In this document: in pieces, positions 44,944-57,632 of the stretch
Layout: each line of letters opens with the position of its first letter
Numbering within the stretch: the first letter of the stretch is position 1
NCBI GenBank assembly: GCA_002778195.1
Contig: PCDI01000013.1
Location: 329,021-393,020 of the forward strand
Reading direction: 5' to 3'
Source of the DNA: Raffaelea ambrosiae
Taxonomy: Eukaryota > Ascomycota > Sordariomycetes > Ophiostomatales > Ophiostomataceae
DNA length: 64,000 bases
Made by a program: the position numbers and the translations under genes
The notes under the pieces: model-generated
Databases searched by the model: none
Seen by the model: only the letters and a program-made list of their open reading frames with translations
What the model was told of the DNA's origin: nothing

Positions 44944-45723
44944 GCTGGGTAAGAGGGGGAGCCGATGAAGATGTGCGGATGTTGTTCTAAACAAGAGCCC
45001 TGGGGTTGGGGGGCTTTGAGGCTCTAAGGCTCTAAAGGAGGAAAGTGGGGAGAGCGTCAACGTTTCGTCGAGAAGCAGGCAGCCACGACAGCCATGTATA
45101 TAGCAGCTAGTTTGTCACTCCGGCGGCGTAAGATTAGCCCGTGCCAATGCTTCGATACGAGCAGGCGCACATGTGGAAAGGTGACAGAGTGTGGCGAAGC
45201 CTTGAAAACCCTCCTTCTGCTGACAGACTCGGCCAGCATTCCCAAACCAGCACCAACGGCCTCTGGCGTCCAGACCCCTTCTCATGCCATGTTGCCCTAC
45301 ATATTACTGGACAAGCTAATACTTTTGCCCTGTAACTACATAGTATTAGGGGGAAAATACTGAAATTTCTTGTCGCCTTCTCCTGAATGTCTCCATTTCT
45401 CCACTAATTTAGCTCTTACGCCCCGTGGACGGACAGAGGGGGGGGGGGGGCCTACCATTATGGTTATTCGTGCAGCGCTAGGTTAGTGGAGCGGACAATT
45501 GCTGCCGTTCCTGCTTTCGGGGCTGTTTATCACATGCGGATGTGTCCGCAGACGGGCAGTGTCTCACTGGGTGGTGTTTGATTGTGTGTATTGCAAGTTC
45601 GCCCGGATGTCAGTCTCATGCTAGACAACTGCTAGTAGAAGGTGACTGAATTTCGTGTCTCGAATTGCTAAAATCTCGCTTCAAATGCCGTTCTCTTTTG
45701 TCTTTCCGTTGACAGGCTCGGTG
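44944..45723. other. Intergenic, tandem minus-strand genes
   Basis: About 780 bp with a 13-G run near 45438-45450. No gene is recognised. Confidence 0.5.
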
Positions 45724-46530
45724 CTACGCCAGACCCATCTTGTCACTGTCAACACTGCCCTTTTCGTCCTTGGACAGCACATGCTCGTGCAGAAAGGCAA
45801 GCGCGTCGTCTAGTCCATCCGGCGACTGGAACCAGTGGGCACCCTCTGGGTACTCCTTCCAGGTCACCGTCGCGCCGGCCTTGTTGGCCAAAGTGTCACG
45901 CAACAGCCGCCCGTTGCTGATCGGCACCACGGGATCGTCGACGCAGTGCTCAATCAGAACTGGCGTGTTGCGGATGGTGTCGGTATTGTTCGGGACTCCG
46001 TCCAGGTCCAGGACACCCCGGATCTCCTCCAGCGTAGGCCTGCTGCCAAACGGACATCGGGCCGAAAAGGCAAGCATGGCGCCTAGCCGGCCGCCGCTTT
46101 CTTTGGGGACATCGAGGTTCATCAGGACGTGCCCGCCCATGGCACCGCCCTGGCTGATGCCGGCCAGGACCACACGGTCCCAGCGGCCGTTCAGTTTTTC
46201 TGCCTCGGCGGCCAGCAGCTTGCGGATCTTGGGCACGTTCTCCTTGAGGCCGGGCGCCATGATCTCTTCCCGGAGACTCAGGTTTTGGGTGCTCCAGGTG
46301 TCAAACCATTGGTTCCAGTAGTGCGGTCCATTGGCCAGCTTGGTCCTGGGCGCCTCGGGGAGCACCCAGCGCACCGACGGGAGCGCCTCGAAGAACGTCT
46401 TGTTCTCCGAGTTGACTGAGAAGTTGAGTGCTCGTCTGAAGTTCTGGGCATCGTCGCCGCGCCCATGCAGGAAGACGACAGTGTGGGTATGGGGCGCCGT
46501 TGGCTCCACGACCGTTGTAGGGAGATCCAT
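45724..46530 (-). CDS. Acyl-protein thioesterase / phospholipase-carboxylesterase family hydrolase
   Basis: A single exon of 268 residues. VVFLHGRGDDAQNF is the typical oxyanion opening of the family. The nucleophile Ser126 lies in GISQGGAMG, an Asp in EHCVDDPVVP, and the catalytic His in EGAHWF. The insert NGPHYWNQWFDTWSTQNLSLREE resembles the substrate lid of APT1. Family members remove palmitate from proteins or hydrolyse short esters in the cytosol. This sequence differs from canonical APT1 enough that a general esterase is equally possible. It is divergent from IML1. Confidence 0.85.
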   Translation of the reverse strand: MDLPTTVVEPTAPHTHTVVFLHGRGDDAQNFRRALNFSVNSENKTFFEALPSVRWVLPEAPRTKLANGPHYWNQWFDTWSTQNLSLREEIMAPGLKENVPKIRKLLAAEAEKLNGRWDRVVLAGISQGGAMGGHVLMNLDVPKESGGRLGAMLAFSARCPFGSRPTLEEIRGVLDLDGVPNNTDTIRNTPVLIEHCVDDPVVPISNGRLLRDTLANKAGATVTWKEYPEGAHWFQSPDGLDDALAFLHEHVLSKDEKGSVDSDKMGLA

Positions 46531-47065
46531 GCCAGGCGCAGTTGGGCCAGGGGCCGGACTGTCGATTTTTACAATTGGTATCTTCCTGGGGTTGAAAGAC
46601 GTATCGTCTGAGGGTCCAGAAACGGGGTTGGCCGCTCACGAATAAATGCGCTGCAGACGGCGAGGCCGCTTCATTCTGCAACAGGCAGGCATAGACAGCC
46701 TGCCAGGCAAGCAACCTACAACGTGGTTGTGGGCCAATGCAGCCGTTTCAGGCCTAGGCTGAAGCTCTGCAGGAGCTGTTCGAAAAAGGAAGGCGGTGTG
46801 GTGTGGGTGTCTCCACAATTGCCAATTCTGCCGCTATCGAGAAGTCGCGATCCGCCCCAGACTCATCGAACCTGTGATCCCATTCTCACGGCCCAGTCTC
46901 CTCACAGCATACAGACAGCCACCACACCATCGACCCACCAACCGCTGTTTGGCTCGCGGGACTGGAGATTGGACAGTTCTATGCTTCCTACTATGCTTGC
47001 GTCCAGCGCACAGCCCTGCATCTGCCGATGACGCCCTGTCTGCGGCCTCCGCAGCTGATCCCCCA
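46531..47065. other. Divergent promoter between the esterase and IML1
   Basis: About 535 bp; no gene or notable repeat is seen. C/A- and C/T-rich sequence near 46880-46960 suggests an IML1 leader. Confidence 0.45.
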
Positions 47066-50000
47066 ATGTCTCGCAATGGCTTCCCCATGACGCCGCGCAG
47101 AGGAGCGCGCTGGTCGTCGCACCCGCGCCCACACAGCAGTCGCGCCAGCCTCGAGCCAGAAGCCTCCGATGTCGCCGCGCTGGGCGAGCACACCGCGCTC
47201 AACGCTCCCTACCCGTCCGTCTCGCCGCCGCCTCCGCCACGCTCCCCGGACACCGTCTCCAGCAACTCCACCATCCGCGAGCACGCCTTTGCGAAGCCGC
47301 CGCCTCCGTTGCCGCTCTCTCAGGTGCACCAGACGCCGCCGCAGCCGCCGCCGATATTTGCGCGAACATGCACGGTCACCGTCAACGAGTCCTTTGCGCG
47401 CGACGAGATCCTGGTCAACCTCGACCGCTTCGACGACGGCGTCCAGGTCGGCCAGCTGATGGCCATTGACGTTCTGCCCGACCAGCGGACGGGATACAGC
47501 AGCCTGCGACGGAGCACCGGTCGCAAGGACGATGGGACCTCGGCGCCTCCGTCTGCCATTGACGCCCCTGCGGCGGCCGCTTCTGCTGCGGCCGCGGCCG
47601 CGGCCCCCAACACGCCCGCCGAGGCTGGTGGCGATGCCCCGTCCGAGGTGGACGCCGACCGACGCTACCTCTTCATCGTCAAGGACATGCCGAAGGAGCT
47701 GAAGGCACGGCATCCACTGGTGGAGCTGTACGTGGCCAAGCGTGTGGCCGATGCCTTTGGCATGAAGAAGGGGTCGACGGTGATGTTGACAATGGTATGT
47801 CGGTGTGATGCGCTGTCTCCCCCGATTTCCGATGCCGTTCGCAGAGCTGACCAGCCAGGTGGACGCAAACAACCCGGCCGTAGAGGCGTCCCACGTCGAG
47901 CTCCACTTCAAGGACCAGTACCTCTCGCGCGCCGACATGTGGCGCATGGCGGTGACGGAGCTGGCGGAGAAGACCATCTACCGCGGGCAGATGGTGCTGT
48001 TCATGAACACGATCAAGGCGCAGGTCACGACGGTCTACGTCGAGGGCAAGCCGGTGCAGTCGGCGTTCTACGGCAAGAACACGCGGCCCATCTTCCGCAG
48101 CGAGTCGGCGCGCTACGTGCTCTTCATCCAGATGGCGCGCGAGATGTGGGACTTTGACTCGGACGGCTCGGGGGAGATCATCTTCAGCAAGGTGGTCAAC
48201 GGCTTCCTGCCGACGCTCTTCAAGAAGTGGCAGGCCAAGAAGGTCAAGCACCTGGTCACGATTGTGCTCTTTGCGCGGGTCGAGTACGACACCGGGCTGA
48301 CGTTCGACCTCGACGAGGCGGCCGCCCAGCACGACTACTACACGGGCGTCCAGTCGTCGGGCAACCGCAGGCCCTACAAGGACTTCTACCGCGTCGTCGT
48401 CAGCGACATGGCCAGCGGCGAGTGGACGCGCATTCTGTACCAGCTGAAGCGCGAGTTCAACCTCTTCCGCCGCGACATCAGCCTGCACCACCTCGACTAC
48501 CTGCGTCCCGACACCTCGGCGTCCCTGGCGGACGACGCCGGCGGCAAGAAGGCGCCGCTGCAGGCCAAGCAGCAGCACCACATCCAGGCCGAGTCGTCGC
48601 TGGCCATGTACGGCAACGTGCTCGAGGCCATCAACATGGCCTCGTCGCTCTTCGCCCACGACTACGTCGACCGGGACCTGGTGCACACCGGCATCTCCGT
48701 GGGCGTGATCACGCCCGGGTCTGGCGTGTTCGAGGTCGACTACGACACGCTGCGCCGGACCAACGAGGCCTGGATCGGCAACGGCATGGGCATCGACCTC
48801 GTCTGCGTGCCCAAGATGCCCCTGCACTCGGCGCCGCTGTTCCGCTTCCGCCACCCGCGGTACCTGGAGAAGGGGCTGGGCAAGGCGCGGTCCTTCTACA
48901 GCCAGGGCCACGGCAACAGCCAGGGCACCCGCAGCGGGAGCAACGACGGCAGCCTGGGCCGCAGCCTCGGCAGCTATGGCCACGAGGGCAGCCTCGGCCG
49001 CAGCTACGGCATCAGCAGCAGCACGCCGAAGCAGCCGGCGGCGCCGCTGGTCGGCAGCTACTCGAGTCTGGGCGGCGGCTCGCTGTCCCCGAGCAAGGCA
49101 ACGGACGCCACCATCCGCGGCTACGAGTCCATGTCGTCGGACCGCTTCAACGACAGCTGGTCCTATGCGCTGCCGCAGTGGCTGCACGTGTCCTACTGGG
49201 CGAGCGACCCCAACGAGACGCTGTTCCGCCAGGGCGTGCCGCCGCCGCCGCTGGCCAACACCGCCTCCAACTCGACACGCGGCGGCCGGCACGACGAGTT
49301 CACCGTGCGCTGCCGCATGTACGACCTGCAGATGCGCGGCGTCCTCGAAACCAACGAGATCGAGACCACGCCGCTGCACATGGACCCCCTGTTCCCCGCA
49401 AAGGCCTTCCAGGCTTCGTCGTCCGCGGCAGCCGACACGACGGCGCCGCCGGCCACATCCGGAGACAGCGGCGGCGTCGTCGTCATCCGGAACAAGCAGG
49501 TCGCCAACGTCTTGTTTGACCAGGTCCACGGCTTCCACCGGTTCTCCCCCGACAAGATCGCCAAGCAGGACAGCAGCTCCCTGTGGAAACAGCTCCAGCT
49601 GTACGATGCAGGTCGCCAGAAGCTCCCGTCTCGACGGCACAACCTCCACGCCATCGTGGCCCACCAGCGACGCGAGCCGCTCGACGACCGGGCATCGGGC
49701 ACGACCATCACCGGCCCCAGCACGCTCCGGAGACAGCATCTTCTGGGACACCCGGACACGTCGCCGTACGCGGAGCGCAGATCGTCCGTGGCCAGCCGGC
49801 CACCGCCGGCCGTTGCTGCTCCGACCAGCCGGCTGACCACAAGCATGGAGGCATCCACCATGCGCAGCGTGGACAGCCGAGCCAGTGCTGCTGCTGCTGC
49901 TCGGGACAGGCGGGCCCCCAGCATCGACAGGCAGAGCATTGCGAGCTCGCGGTCGACTCTGTCGAAAATGCCCAAGGCGATGCGGCAAATCAGCCTCGGC

Positions 50001-53000
50001 CAGCGCGGCTTCGGGATTGCCGCCCCCAAAGCCGCCATTGCCGAGGTCAAGGCGGAGACGGTCGCCGCATCGCGGCTGGCCAACCCGACCGTGCACGTCA
50101 GCGCGCAGCCTTCCATGGCTCCCTCGTCGACCCATCTGCATCTTCCCAGCACGCCCAAGTCCTCTGCCATGTCCGCGGCGACGGCCACGCCCGCGAGCCC
50201 CTTCTCGTCCTCGACCGCCGTCTTTTCTGGCCCCGACCGGGGGCGGCCAGGGACCAGCTCGAGCGCCATGCTGGGCACCACGGTGGGAACGCTGTCCACG
50301 CCCGTAGTGGGCGGCTCGGCCCGAGAGATCTCCTCCCCCAGCCGGCCCATCGTGATCAAGAGCATGCAGGGGCCGGCTGCTGGTGTCATTGAGCGTGTCG
50401 CGGGCTCCTTCTTGACGTCGGCCGGCGCCGAACGCAGCGAGGTCTCCGCCGTGGACCGGGACGTGCGCTATTCCAACGCCTTGCGTGCCGAAGACGCACA
50501 GCGCGTCTACAATTCCAAGCTGCTCGCCGAGGGCGTGCCGGAGCCCAAGGCTCTGTCGCCGACGGCGGCCTTTGCTCCGTGGATGATCATGGTCAATCCG
50601 TCCAAGCCAGAGGCCCGACGGATCGACTCGGCGACGTTCAACAGCCGGTGGTACCACGTCTTCCCGCAGCCCGGCAGGCAGCGCGCCATGAAGTGGAAGT
50701 CGCTGTGTTCCCCGGCCTCGGTTCCGCTGACCACCGAGTATTTCCCCTCGCGGACGCAGTTTGAGAGCGAGTACGAGCAGCAGCCGTACAGCGTCTCCCG
50801 GGAGATCGACGACGAGCTCTCGGAGGTGCCGCAGGCGCGCGAGGACCTCCTCCGCGAGCTGATCAACCTGCGCTTCTCGCAAGGGTTCCAGGTGGTCATA
50901 GGACCCGCCGTGGCCAAGGCCTTTGGGCAGAAGCAGATCAAGACGGCCGAGATCTTCTACCCCAACTACACCATCGAGGACGGCACCAGCATTTTCATGA
51001 CGATGGGCAACACGATCCACCAGCTGTCCTGCGCCAACGCCGCCGTCGAGGTGAACATCTTCCACCGCAAGACGGCCGAGCCGGTCGGATCGAGCACCAG
51101 CAGCATCCCGCACTACCGTCCTGCCATCCGCACGCTGCTGGACCGCGACTACGAAACCAGCGAGATCGACATCATCACGCCCCGGCCCGAGAGGAACTGG
51201 AACTACATCGACGCGTACTTGGCGGGCCACGACGACGAGCTGACGGAGAACCTCCGGTTCTGGCGCGCGCGGTTTGTGCTCATCCCCATGTCCTCCAAGA
51301 CGGCGATTCCCAAGTCGGGGGACAGCGACGAGGAGGTGCGCATTGAGGGCATCCGCAAGCTGGGCCAGACGTGGCAGAAGCACCGCATCATCCCGGCCAG
51401 CGAGCGGCGCTTCCAGAGCTTCCGCAAGCTCAAGGACACCAACCCCCTGGACGTCGTGTACAAGACCGAGGACCCGTCGCTGGTGATTGCCGCGGAGCTC
51501 GAGACGCTGCCGCTCTTTGACGGGCTCGACGCCGCCGCCCGGAAGGGCCAGCTGGTGACGAACCGGGAGCAGTTCCGCAAGAGCAACCTGAACCTGGCCG
51601 CCCTGGCCGAGGCCATACAGCAGCCGGTGGAGGCGGGCGGCGTGCGCATGCAGAACCGGCGGTGGCATCTGCGGCTGCACTACAACTGCTTCATCGGATC
51701 CGACATGACGAGCTGGCTGCTGGACAACTTTGAAGACCTGGACAGCCGCGAAGAGGCCGAGGCCCTGGGCAACATGCTGATGGTCGCCTCCCATGACGGT
51801 AGCAGCACGAGCGCGTACAGCAAAGAGAGGCCACCCAGGGATCTGCTGGCCGACGAGTCGGCCACCAAGGACAGCAGCAGCAGCAGCAACAGCCAGCAGG
51901 AGAAGGGTGGCGGTGGCGGCCGCGAGCGCGAGCGCGAGCGAGAGGCAAGCAGCAGCGCCAGCGTCGTCGTCGACAGCGCGGGTGGCGGCACAGGCGGAGG
52001 AGGAGGAGGAGGAGGAGGAGGAGGCGGAGGCACCAATAGCGGCAGCAATAACGGTGGTGGTGGCGGTGGTGATGGAGCCAAAGACGCAACGAAGCGAGCC
52101 GAGCAGCCAGGCCTTTTTGTGCACGTGGAAAAGCGACACAACTTCCGCGACGGACAGTATTTTTACCAGATCAGCAGCGAGTTCGCCAAGCCGCAGCAGC
52201 ACACGGCCGGCTGGTTCAACACGTCCCGGCGTCGCGAGGCCTCGGTGCCGTCGACGCCCCTGCCCGAGCCGCAGCGCGACGGCACGGCCACGGTGTTTCC
52301 CACGGCCATGTCGGCGTTTGTGGACGACGCGGCGGCGACGCATTCCGGGTCGACGACGCCGACCGCCCCGACGACAGCGGGCGGTAGTACGACTACGACA
52401 ACTACGACAAGCGGCCACGCCGGCGGCGCGCATGCGGCGGCCTCCACCCTGGGCACGAAGCGGCCGCGGGTCGTTCTCAGCAAGTGCATGAAGTACGACG
52501 TGGACGTGCGCAAGCGGTCGTACCGGCCCGAGCGGGTGGACCTGCACTACGAGCGGCTGCACAACCCGGACAACTGCTACCACATCCGGCTGGAGTGGAT
52601 GAACGTGACGGCCAAGCTGATCGAGGACGCCGTCGAGATGTGGGCGCGCGAGGCGCACCAGTACGGCCTGCGCCTGGTCGAGGTGCCCATTGCCGAGGCC
52701 ATTTCCATCAACGAGGTGAACCCGTTCCGCCGGCCCTACCGGGTCCGTCTGGCCCGGCCGCCGCCTCTCAGTCGGCCGTTTGGTCATCTGTTGGGGGGCG
52801 GCTCCTCCTCCTCTTCCTTGTCCTTGGGGTCCTTGGGGCCGTCTCTCGGGCGAGCGTTTGACTCTTCCTCGTTCCCTCTCCCGCCCCTGCCCAGCAGCCA
52901 GGCAACAGCGACGACGACGGCGCCCAGTCGACACGTCTACCAGAAAGCCATCCTGCGCAAGTTTGGCTTCGTGCTCGACATCGAGGCCGCCTCCAACTTC

Positions 53001-53870
53001 CCGGCCAACGTGGACGTCATCTACTCGTGGGGCAAGCCGGACTACAAGTACACGCAGTACATCCACCGGTCGGGCGTGGTGCTGGCGCAGATTACCAGCG
53101 AGGGCGATTTCTTGCTGCTGGCCAACCGGCTGTACAGCAACCGGGTCTTGGCCGCCGTCAGCGGGCGGGACCACCCGACTCAGCAGACGACCCAGACGAC
53201 CCAGACGACCCAGACAACGACGACAGCCCTCTCGTCCACACTGACGCCTTCGACGTCCGCGCCGTACGGCGGCCTCCCCCTCGATAGCAACACACCGGTG
53301 CACTCGCCGATCCTGCGAGCCACCAACAGCACCGGACCGTCCGCAGCGGCCCCCGCGGCCCCAGCAGCCCCAGCGGCCCCAGCAGCCACGACAACGCCGC
53401 CGTCCGCAGCTGACGGGGACGACCCGGAGGCGATCAAGGACGAGCTGGAAGCGTTTTGCATGGACGAGGCCGCCCTGGAGGCGTTTTATGCCGAGGTGCA
53501 GGGGCGGGCGGGGGGTGGGGGTGGGGTTGGAGGAGGAACAGGGGGAACAGGAGGACCAGGAGGAACAGGCAGTGTTTCCATTGCCAGCGGGGCCGGGGCC
53601 GGGGCCGGGGTCGACCTGGCGCCGGCGGCGGCGGCGGCAGCGGCTACGGCGGCCGTGCCCGATATGAGCATCCCCGCGCTGGGCCTGCCGCCGGCGCTGC
53701 TGAGCAGCAGCGTGCTGGCGAGCGCGGCGAACACGAGCAGCAACAGCGGGCGGGTGCAGACGGTGCATGCCGACCATGGCGGGCCGTCGGCCAGTCCAGC
53801 CCAGACGGCCAGCCCGGGGACGCTGACGTCGAGGCTGTTCCGGCGGACAAGTGTCGACGACAGGGAGTGA
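47066..53870 (+). CDS. IML1: IML1/DEPDC5-like subunit of the SEACIT (GATOR1) complex, GAP for Rag-type GTPases
   Basis: Exons 47066-47794 and 47859-53870 give about 2,246 residues. The intron uses GTATGT, a CTGAC branch point and a CAG acceptor that skips a nearer AG. Conserved blocks: VNLDRFDDGVQVGQLMAI, FKDQYLSRADMWRMAV, RSESARYVLFIQMAREMWDFD, GFLPTLFKKW. The SANT/IML1 block ends near GISVGVITPGSGVFEVDY. The C-terminal half has TPRPERNWNYIDAYLAGHD and a DEP domain from about residue 1490 (FIGSDMTSWLLDNFEDLDSREEAEALG ... GLFVHVEKRHNFRDGQYFYQI). That DEP domain is split by about 100 residues of Gly/Ser/Arg/Glu low complexity. IML1 acts at the vacuole to inhibit TORC1 when amino acids are low. 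Additional unseen introns may exist in the low-complexity parts. Confidence 0.93.
51790..52085 (+). other. Low-complexity insert inside the IML1 DEP domain
   Basis: About 100 codons of Ser, Gly, Glu/Arg and Asn runs (EREREREREA, a 13-residue Gly tract, GGGGGG) separate two halves of the DEP fold. The frame stays open across it. No clear intron with good donor and acceptor removes it in phase, so it is probably translated as a loop. Confidence 0.7.
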
Positions 53871-56800
53871 AGGGGGAGACAGGCCTGTCTTGCACAGACG
53901 CTCCGCCGCGAGTTTTTTTTGGGGGGGGACAGACAATGTTGTACCCTTTTGGGGGGGGCTTGGACTTTGTGGGCAGGGGCCTGTTTTCTGGATGCGCCCT
54001 TTGGAGTCATCTTTTGTATAAAATGTAAATCATGATTGACGATGGAAAGAGAGACCCTCCGTTGGAGACTGGGTTGGGGTGTTGGTCTCTGTGCTTTTGA
54101 ATACGTTGCAGGCAATACGCGTTTCTTGTATATACGGGTTGTTGCGTCTTCCCTTTCTTGACATTCCAAACCATGCATTTGTACGGGCTGGCGCGCTTAC
54201 ACAGATACGCTTACAGAGTTACTCTGTACGCTGTCTGTCAGTTTCAGGCAGGAGTAAGCCGTCAGACACGATGCCGCGTGTCGCTGCGCCAGAAAGCAAG
54301 GTTAAAAAAAAAGCATGGGTCTCTCAGTACCCGTGATGTGCGCCTCGCCTTTTTTTTCTTTTTTTCGTTTCCGTTCGGGATCGGCGTACCGATTGGACAG
54401 GAGATCCGACGTAGAGAGGAAGAACAGCCAATGGTAAGAAGACGGACAAAGAAAGTACGAGTAGAAACCCCCCCATGGATCAGACAGCAGGGTCATCCCG
54501 CGGTTTTCGGGGCTACTCTTTAGACGTCGGGGCTAGGTGTCAGGGTAGGCAGGGGGGATAGCCCAGGGCGGTTCAAACCCAGAATCGACCGTGGTTGTCA
54601 AAGAATACTTGCTTGCAATATCTTGGACCCCCCATCTGGCCCCCGTGCGTTTCGGGTAGCAGCAGCAACCAGAAACAAGGGGACAGTGGGGACGGGATGG
54701 GCACACAGACCACGCAGACGGCCTGTGGCCAGAGAGCCACAAAACAAAATTGCGGGCGGGAACGAGGGACGAGAGGCGAGAGGCCTCCCTTGCTATATAG
54801 TAAGATTAGGCGATGGCTGCAAGCAGGGCCAGCGCAGCACAGTCTCGTAAGATGGCGAGAGAGGCAGGCAATCCTACTGGTGAACAGGTCGGAGAATGCA
54901 CCGCACGGCGGTGAGCATTCTTTGGGTCGCAGCCATGCGGATGCATCTCTAGTCAACCTGCGACAGTGGTGTCGTCTTGCGAAAAAAAGGTGCATGCAAG
55001 CTGGTCAAGAACACGACGAGAACGAACAGGAAGAAGGAAGCCAAAATACAGTGTACACATTGCTACCAAGTTCTGTACAGGGGGGAGCTAGTGTAAAGAT
55101 CGCCCAGCCATTGGCTCACCGGAGACCTCCCCCCCCACAGGACCTGGGCGGCCCCACTTCTCTATTTTGCTTGTTGGGGCAAGTGCCGGACCAAGGCCAG
55201 ACGGGCTTAGCGGGCAGACAGCGCGCTACAGAAAATGGAAGTATATTTGTATATTTGTACGAGAGTGTGCACTCGTAGCCATGCACAACACAAGAGAAAC
55301 TGGCACAGTTGGCAGTGGTTGCGTTTGCTGACGGGACCTTGGCTGCTGCTTTGGCTCTCCGAGTATGCAAATGACGTCGACGGCTGGATGGGCCCGATGC
55401 AGATCGCCTGCCCCGATTTGCTGGCCGCATCGCTGGCCACTCGGCATCCGCATCCTTCTTGCCGCTCCAGCGCATAGCGAGAGTACGAGTATGGCACTAT
55501 CCTGCTCAGCGCATGCATCCTGTGCCAAGACCGCCTTGACGCCTACTATGTACATAGTAAGAACTGCGTGGTTCAGCTATCCCCAACCCGCAGGGTCTGG
55601 GCCAATTTCCAGTGGTCGGTCTTGGCAGGCCGATGGCGCGCGTCTAACGGGGGTGTGTCGATTCATGTGTTGTCTCCCCTTTGGTTCAGCCATGGCCCAT
55701 GGCAGGGGATTCCGGGGGAGATGAGCTGGGAACATCGAAATAAGACGACTGTAGCCCGCCGTGACCCTCTCTGAAACAGAAAAAGAAAAGGAAGCACTAG
55801 GAAGCGACCGACGGCTTTGTTGCGGTCTTGGCATCCTGCCATAGCACGAGGTGGCAGTCTTCCTCCCACAGATGCGACGGACCAGTGTGTTTGACTTTGG
55901 TTTGATTTTTCGATTTTATTTTTTTTTTTTTCGCTTTTGCGACAGGGAGATTGGTTCAACAGAGAACGAAATTTCTTGCCTCTGGATTATGCGTCGGTTG
56001 TTTCTGTTGCTCGTCCATTCCGTTTCTTCTCTTCTTTCTTTTTTTTCTTTCTCTTTTCCTCCTTTCTCTCCATCGCTCCTTCTCGCTGTTTGCTGCTCCT
56101 TCCTTGTGTTGGACCTCCCTTCCAGCCCCTGCCCTCTTTGTTTGGACAACCTACCGCCACCCATCATCTCTCTCCTGGGCCCCCGTTCCTGAGACCGGCA
56201 CGCGCGCGACAACTTTAAATCTTTTTCGGGTTCCTGGACACTCCTAGCAGGTGCGTTCGACGCCCCCCCCCCCCAAAAGAGCAACTTCCTTTTGCAGCAG
56301 ATCCCCGTCTGTCGCTTGTGTCTTTTTTGTGTGTCTTTACTGTGTCCTCATTCTGGCCGGTTTTGTGTGTTTCTGTGTCGTTTCAATCTCCTCCGACCTT
56401 TTTTTGGCCGCGATCTGCCTGCTTGTCTGCCTTTTTTGGGTCTGCGCCCAGACTGCCCAGAAGACTGCCCAGAAGACTGCCCAGAAAGCCCAGACTGCCC
56501 AACTGCCCCTACCCAGTCTTGGACCAAAGGCTTGTCTGGTCTTGTCGGGTCTTGTGCGGTCTTGTCCCGTCCAACTAGCGGCCCAAAGCAGGCAAAACAA
56601 GCATCGACAAGGCGATCCCAAAGAAAAAAGTGTCGAGAAAAGACACGAAACGCAGGCCTCAGAAACACTTCATCCCGCAATTCCGCCTAGTCACTCCGCC
56701 CAGCCACTGCCCACAACTGCCCGATTCCTCATTGTGACCAAGATTCCTCGCATTCGCAGAAGCGAAGGCCAAAAGTCTGACACTCACTACAGCGGTCGCT

Positions 56801-57632
56801 TGCTTGTCCTTTTTTGGTGTCTTTTTTCCGTCTTATTCTGCTGCCTACTGCTTCTGCCTTGCCCACAGGCTGAGCCGACGAATCGCACGTCCCCAACGAC
56901 CGCTGAACAACGCCCATTGTTCCCCGATCGGGCACCACACGGCCAGCACAGCCCAGGCTTAGGAAACGACAAAGCACAGCAAAAGAAAAAAACACAGCCG
57001 GAGCCTACGAAGCCCAACTTCAAAACGCGGTCCTGCTCCCCCAGCCAAAGACGACGCAGTGAACACAACGTCACGGCCCTTGCTTTGTCGCCCTTTGTCG
57101 CCTTGCCTCTTACGTGTTTCTGGCCTCTTTTTTTGTCGCCTTTGACGGGTCTGCCATCTTTGTCGCCAGCTTAGCCCCCGGCCGCCTCGACGGGCCCAAC
57201 ACGACACAAACAGGCGCCCTCCTTTTGTCGACCAGGCGCTTGTGCCAGCCCATCGCTGTCGTTGTTCCTTGCTCGTTCAACTCGTATATAACGGCCTCTT
57301 GGACAACGTTCCTGATTGGAATCCCCCGTGGAACATCCCTTCAAATCCCCCCCCCCCCCTTGACACTCTTCTTCTGCTCGCCAGGGCCACGTTTGATCTA
57401 AACAGCACATCCTGCAGCCAAGTCTCCACGATACCTCCTCGCTTTCGCGCCAGCAACCGCGCACCGCCAGTCGACACTCTCGGCCACCGTCCCATCGATC
57501 GGCTCACCTTGCCCGCGCTCTCACTTCACCGCTCTCCCTTCGGACGAGCCCAACGCGGCGCACACGACCTTCCCTTGAGCCTCGTCTGCACGTCTTCATT
57601 TTTGCACTTTCGCACTTGTGCACTTTTGCACC
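53871..57632. other. Long intergenic/leader region upstream of the Ca2+/H+ exchanger
   Basis: About 3.76 kb. From 56000 on the plus strand is strongly C/T-rich with T-runs and short tandem repeats. An open frame of 307 codons at 56250-57174 lies within it but is made of biased, repeat-derived sequence without a domain. I infer promoter and a long 5' leader for the downstream gene. Nothing is recognised between 53871 and 56000. Confidence 0.5.
56447..56508. repeat. 12-bp tandem repeat (GACTGCCCAGAA) in the VCX1 upstream region
   Basis: Three near-perfect copies of GACTGCCCAGAA start at 56451, followed by degenerate copies (GCCCAGACTGCCCAACTGCCC). A second degenerate set with GGTCTTGTC units follows at about 56535-56575. 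Confidence 0.85.

Noticed and set aside
47679..53936. Minus-strand 2,085-codon open frame
   Set aside because: It lies exactly opposite IML1, shows no domain, and is full of Arg/Val/Ala-rich runs expected from reading GC-rich sense codons backwards.
54560..54590. GGTTCAAACCC sequence resembling a tRNA B box
   Set aside because: No A box or foldable acceptor stem at the correct distance on either side.
56250..57174. 307-codon plus-strand frame upstream of the exchanger
   Set aside because: Its sequence is built from pyrimidine tracts and short tandem repeats, with no domain and no conserved-looking block. Treated as leader or promoter DNA.
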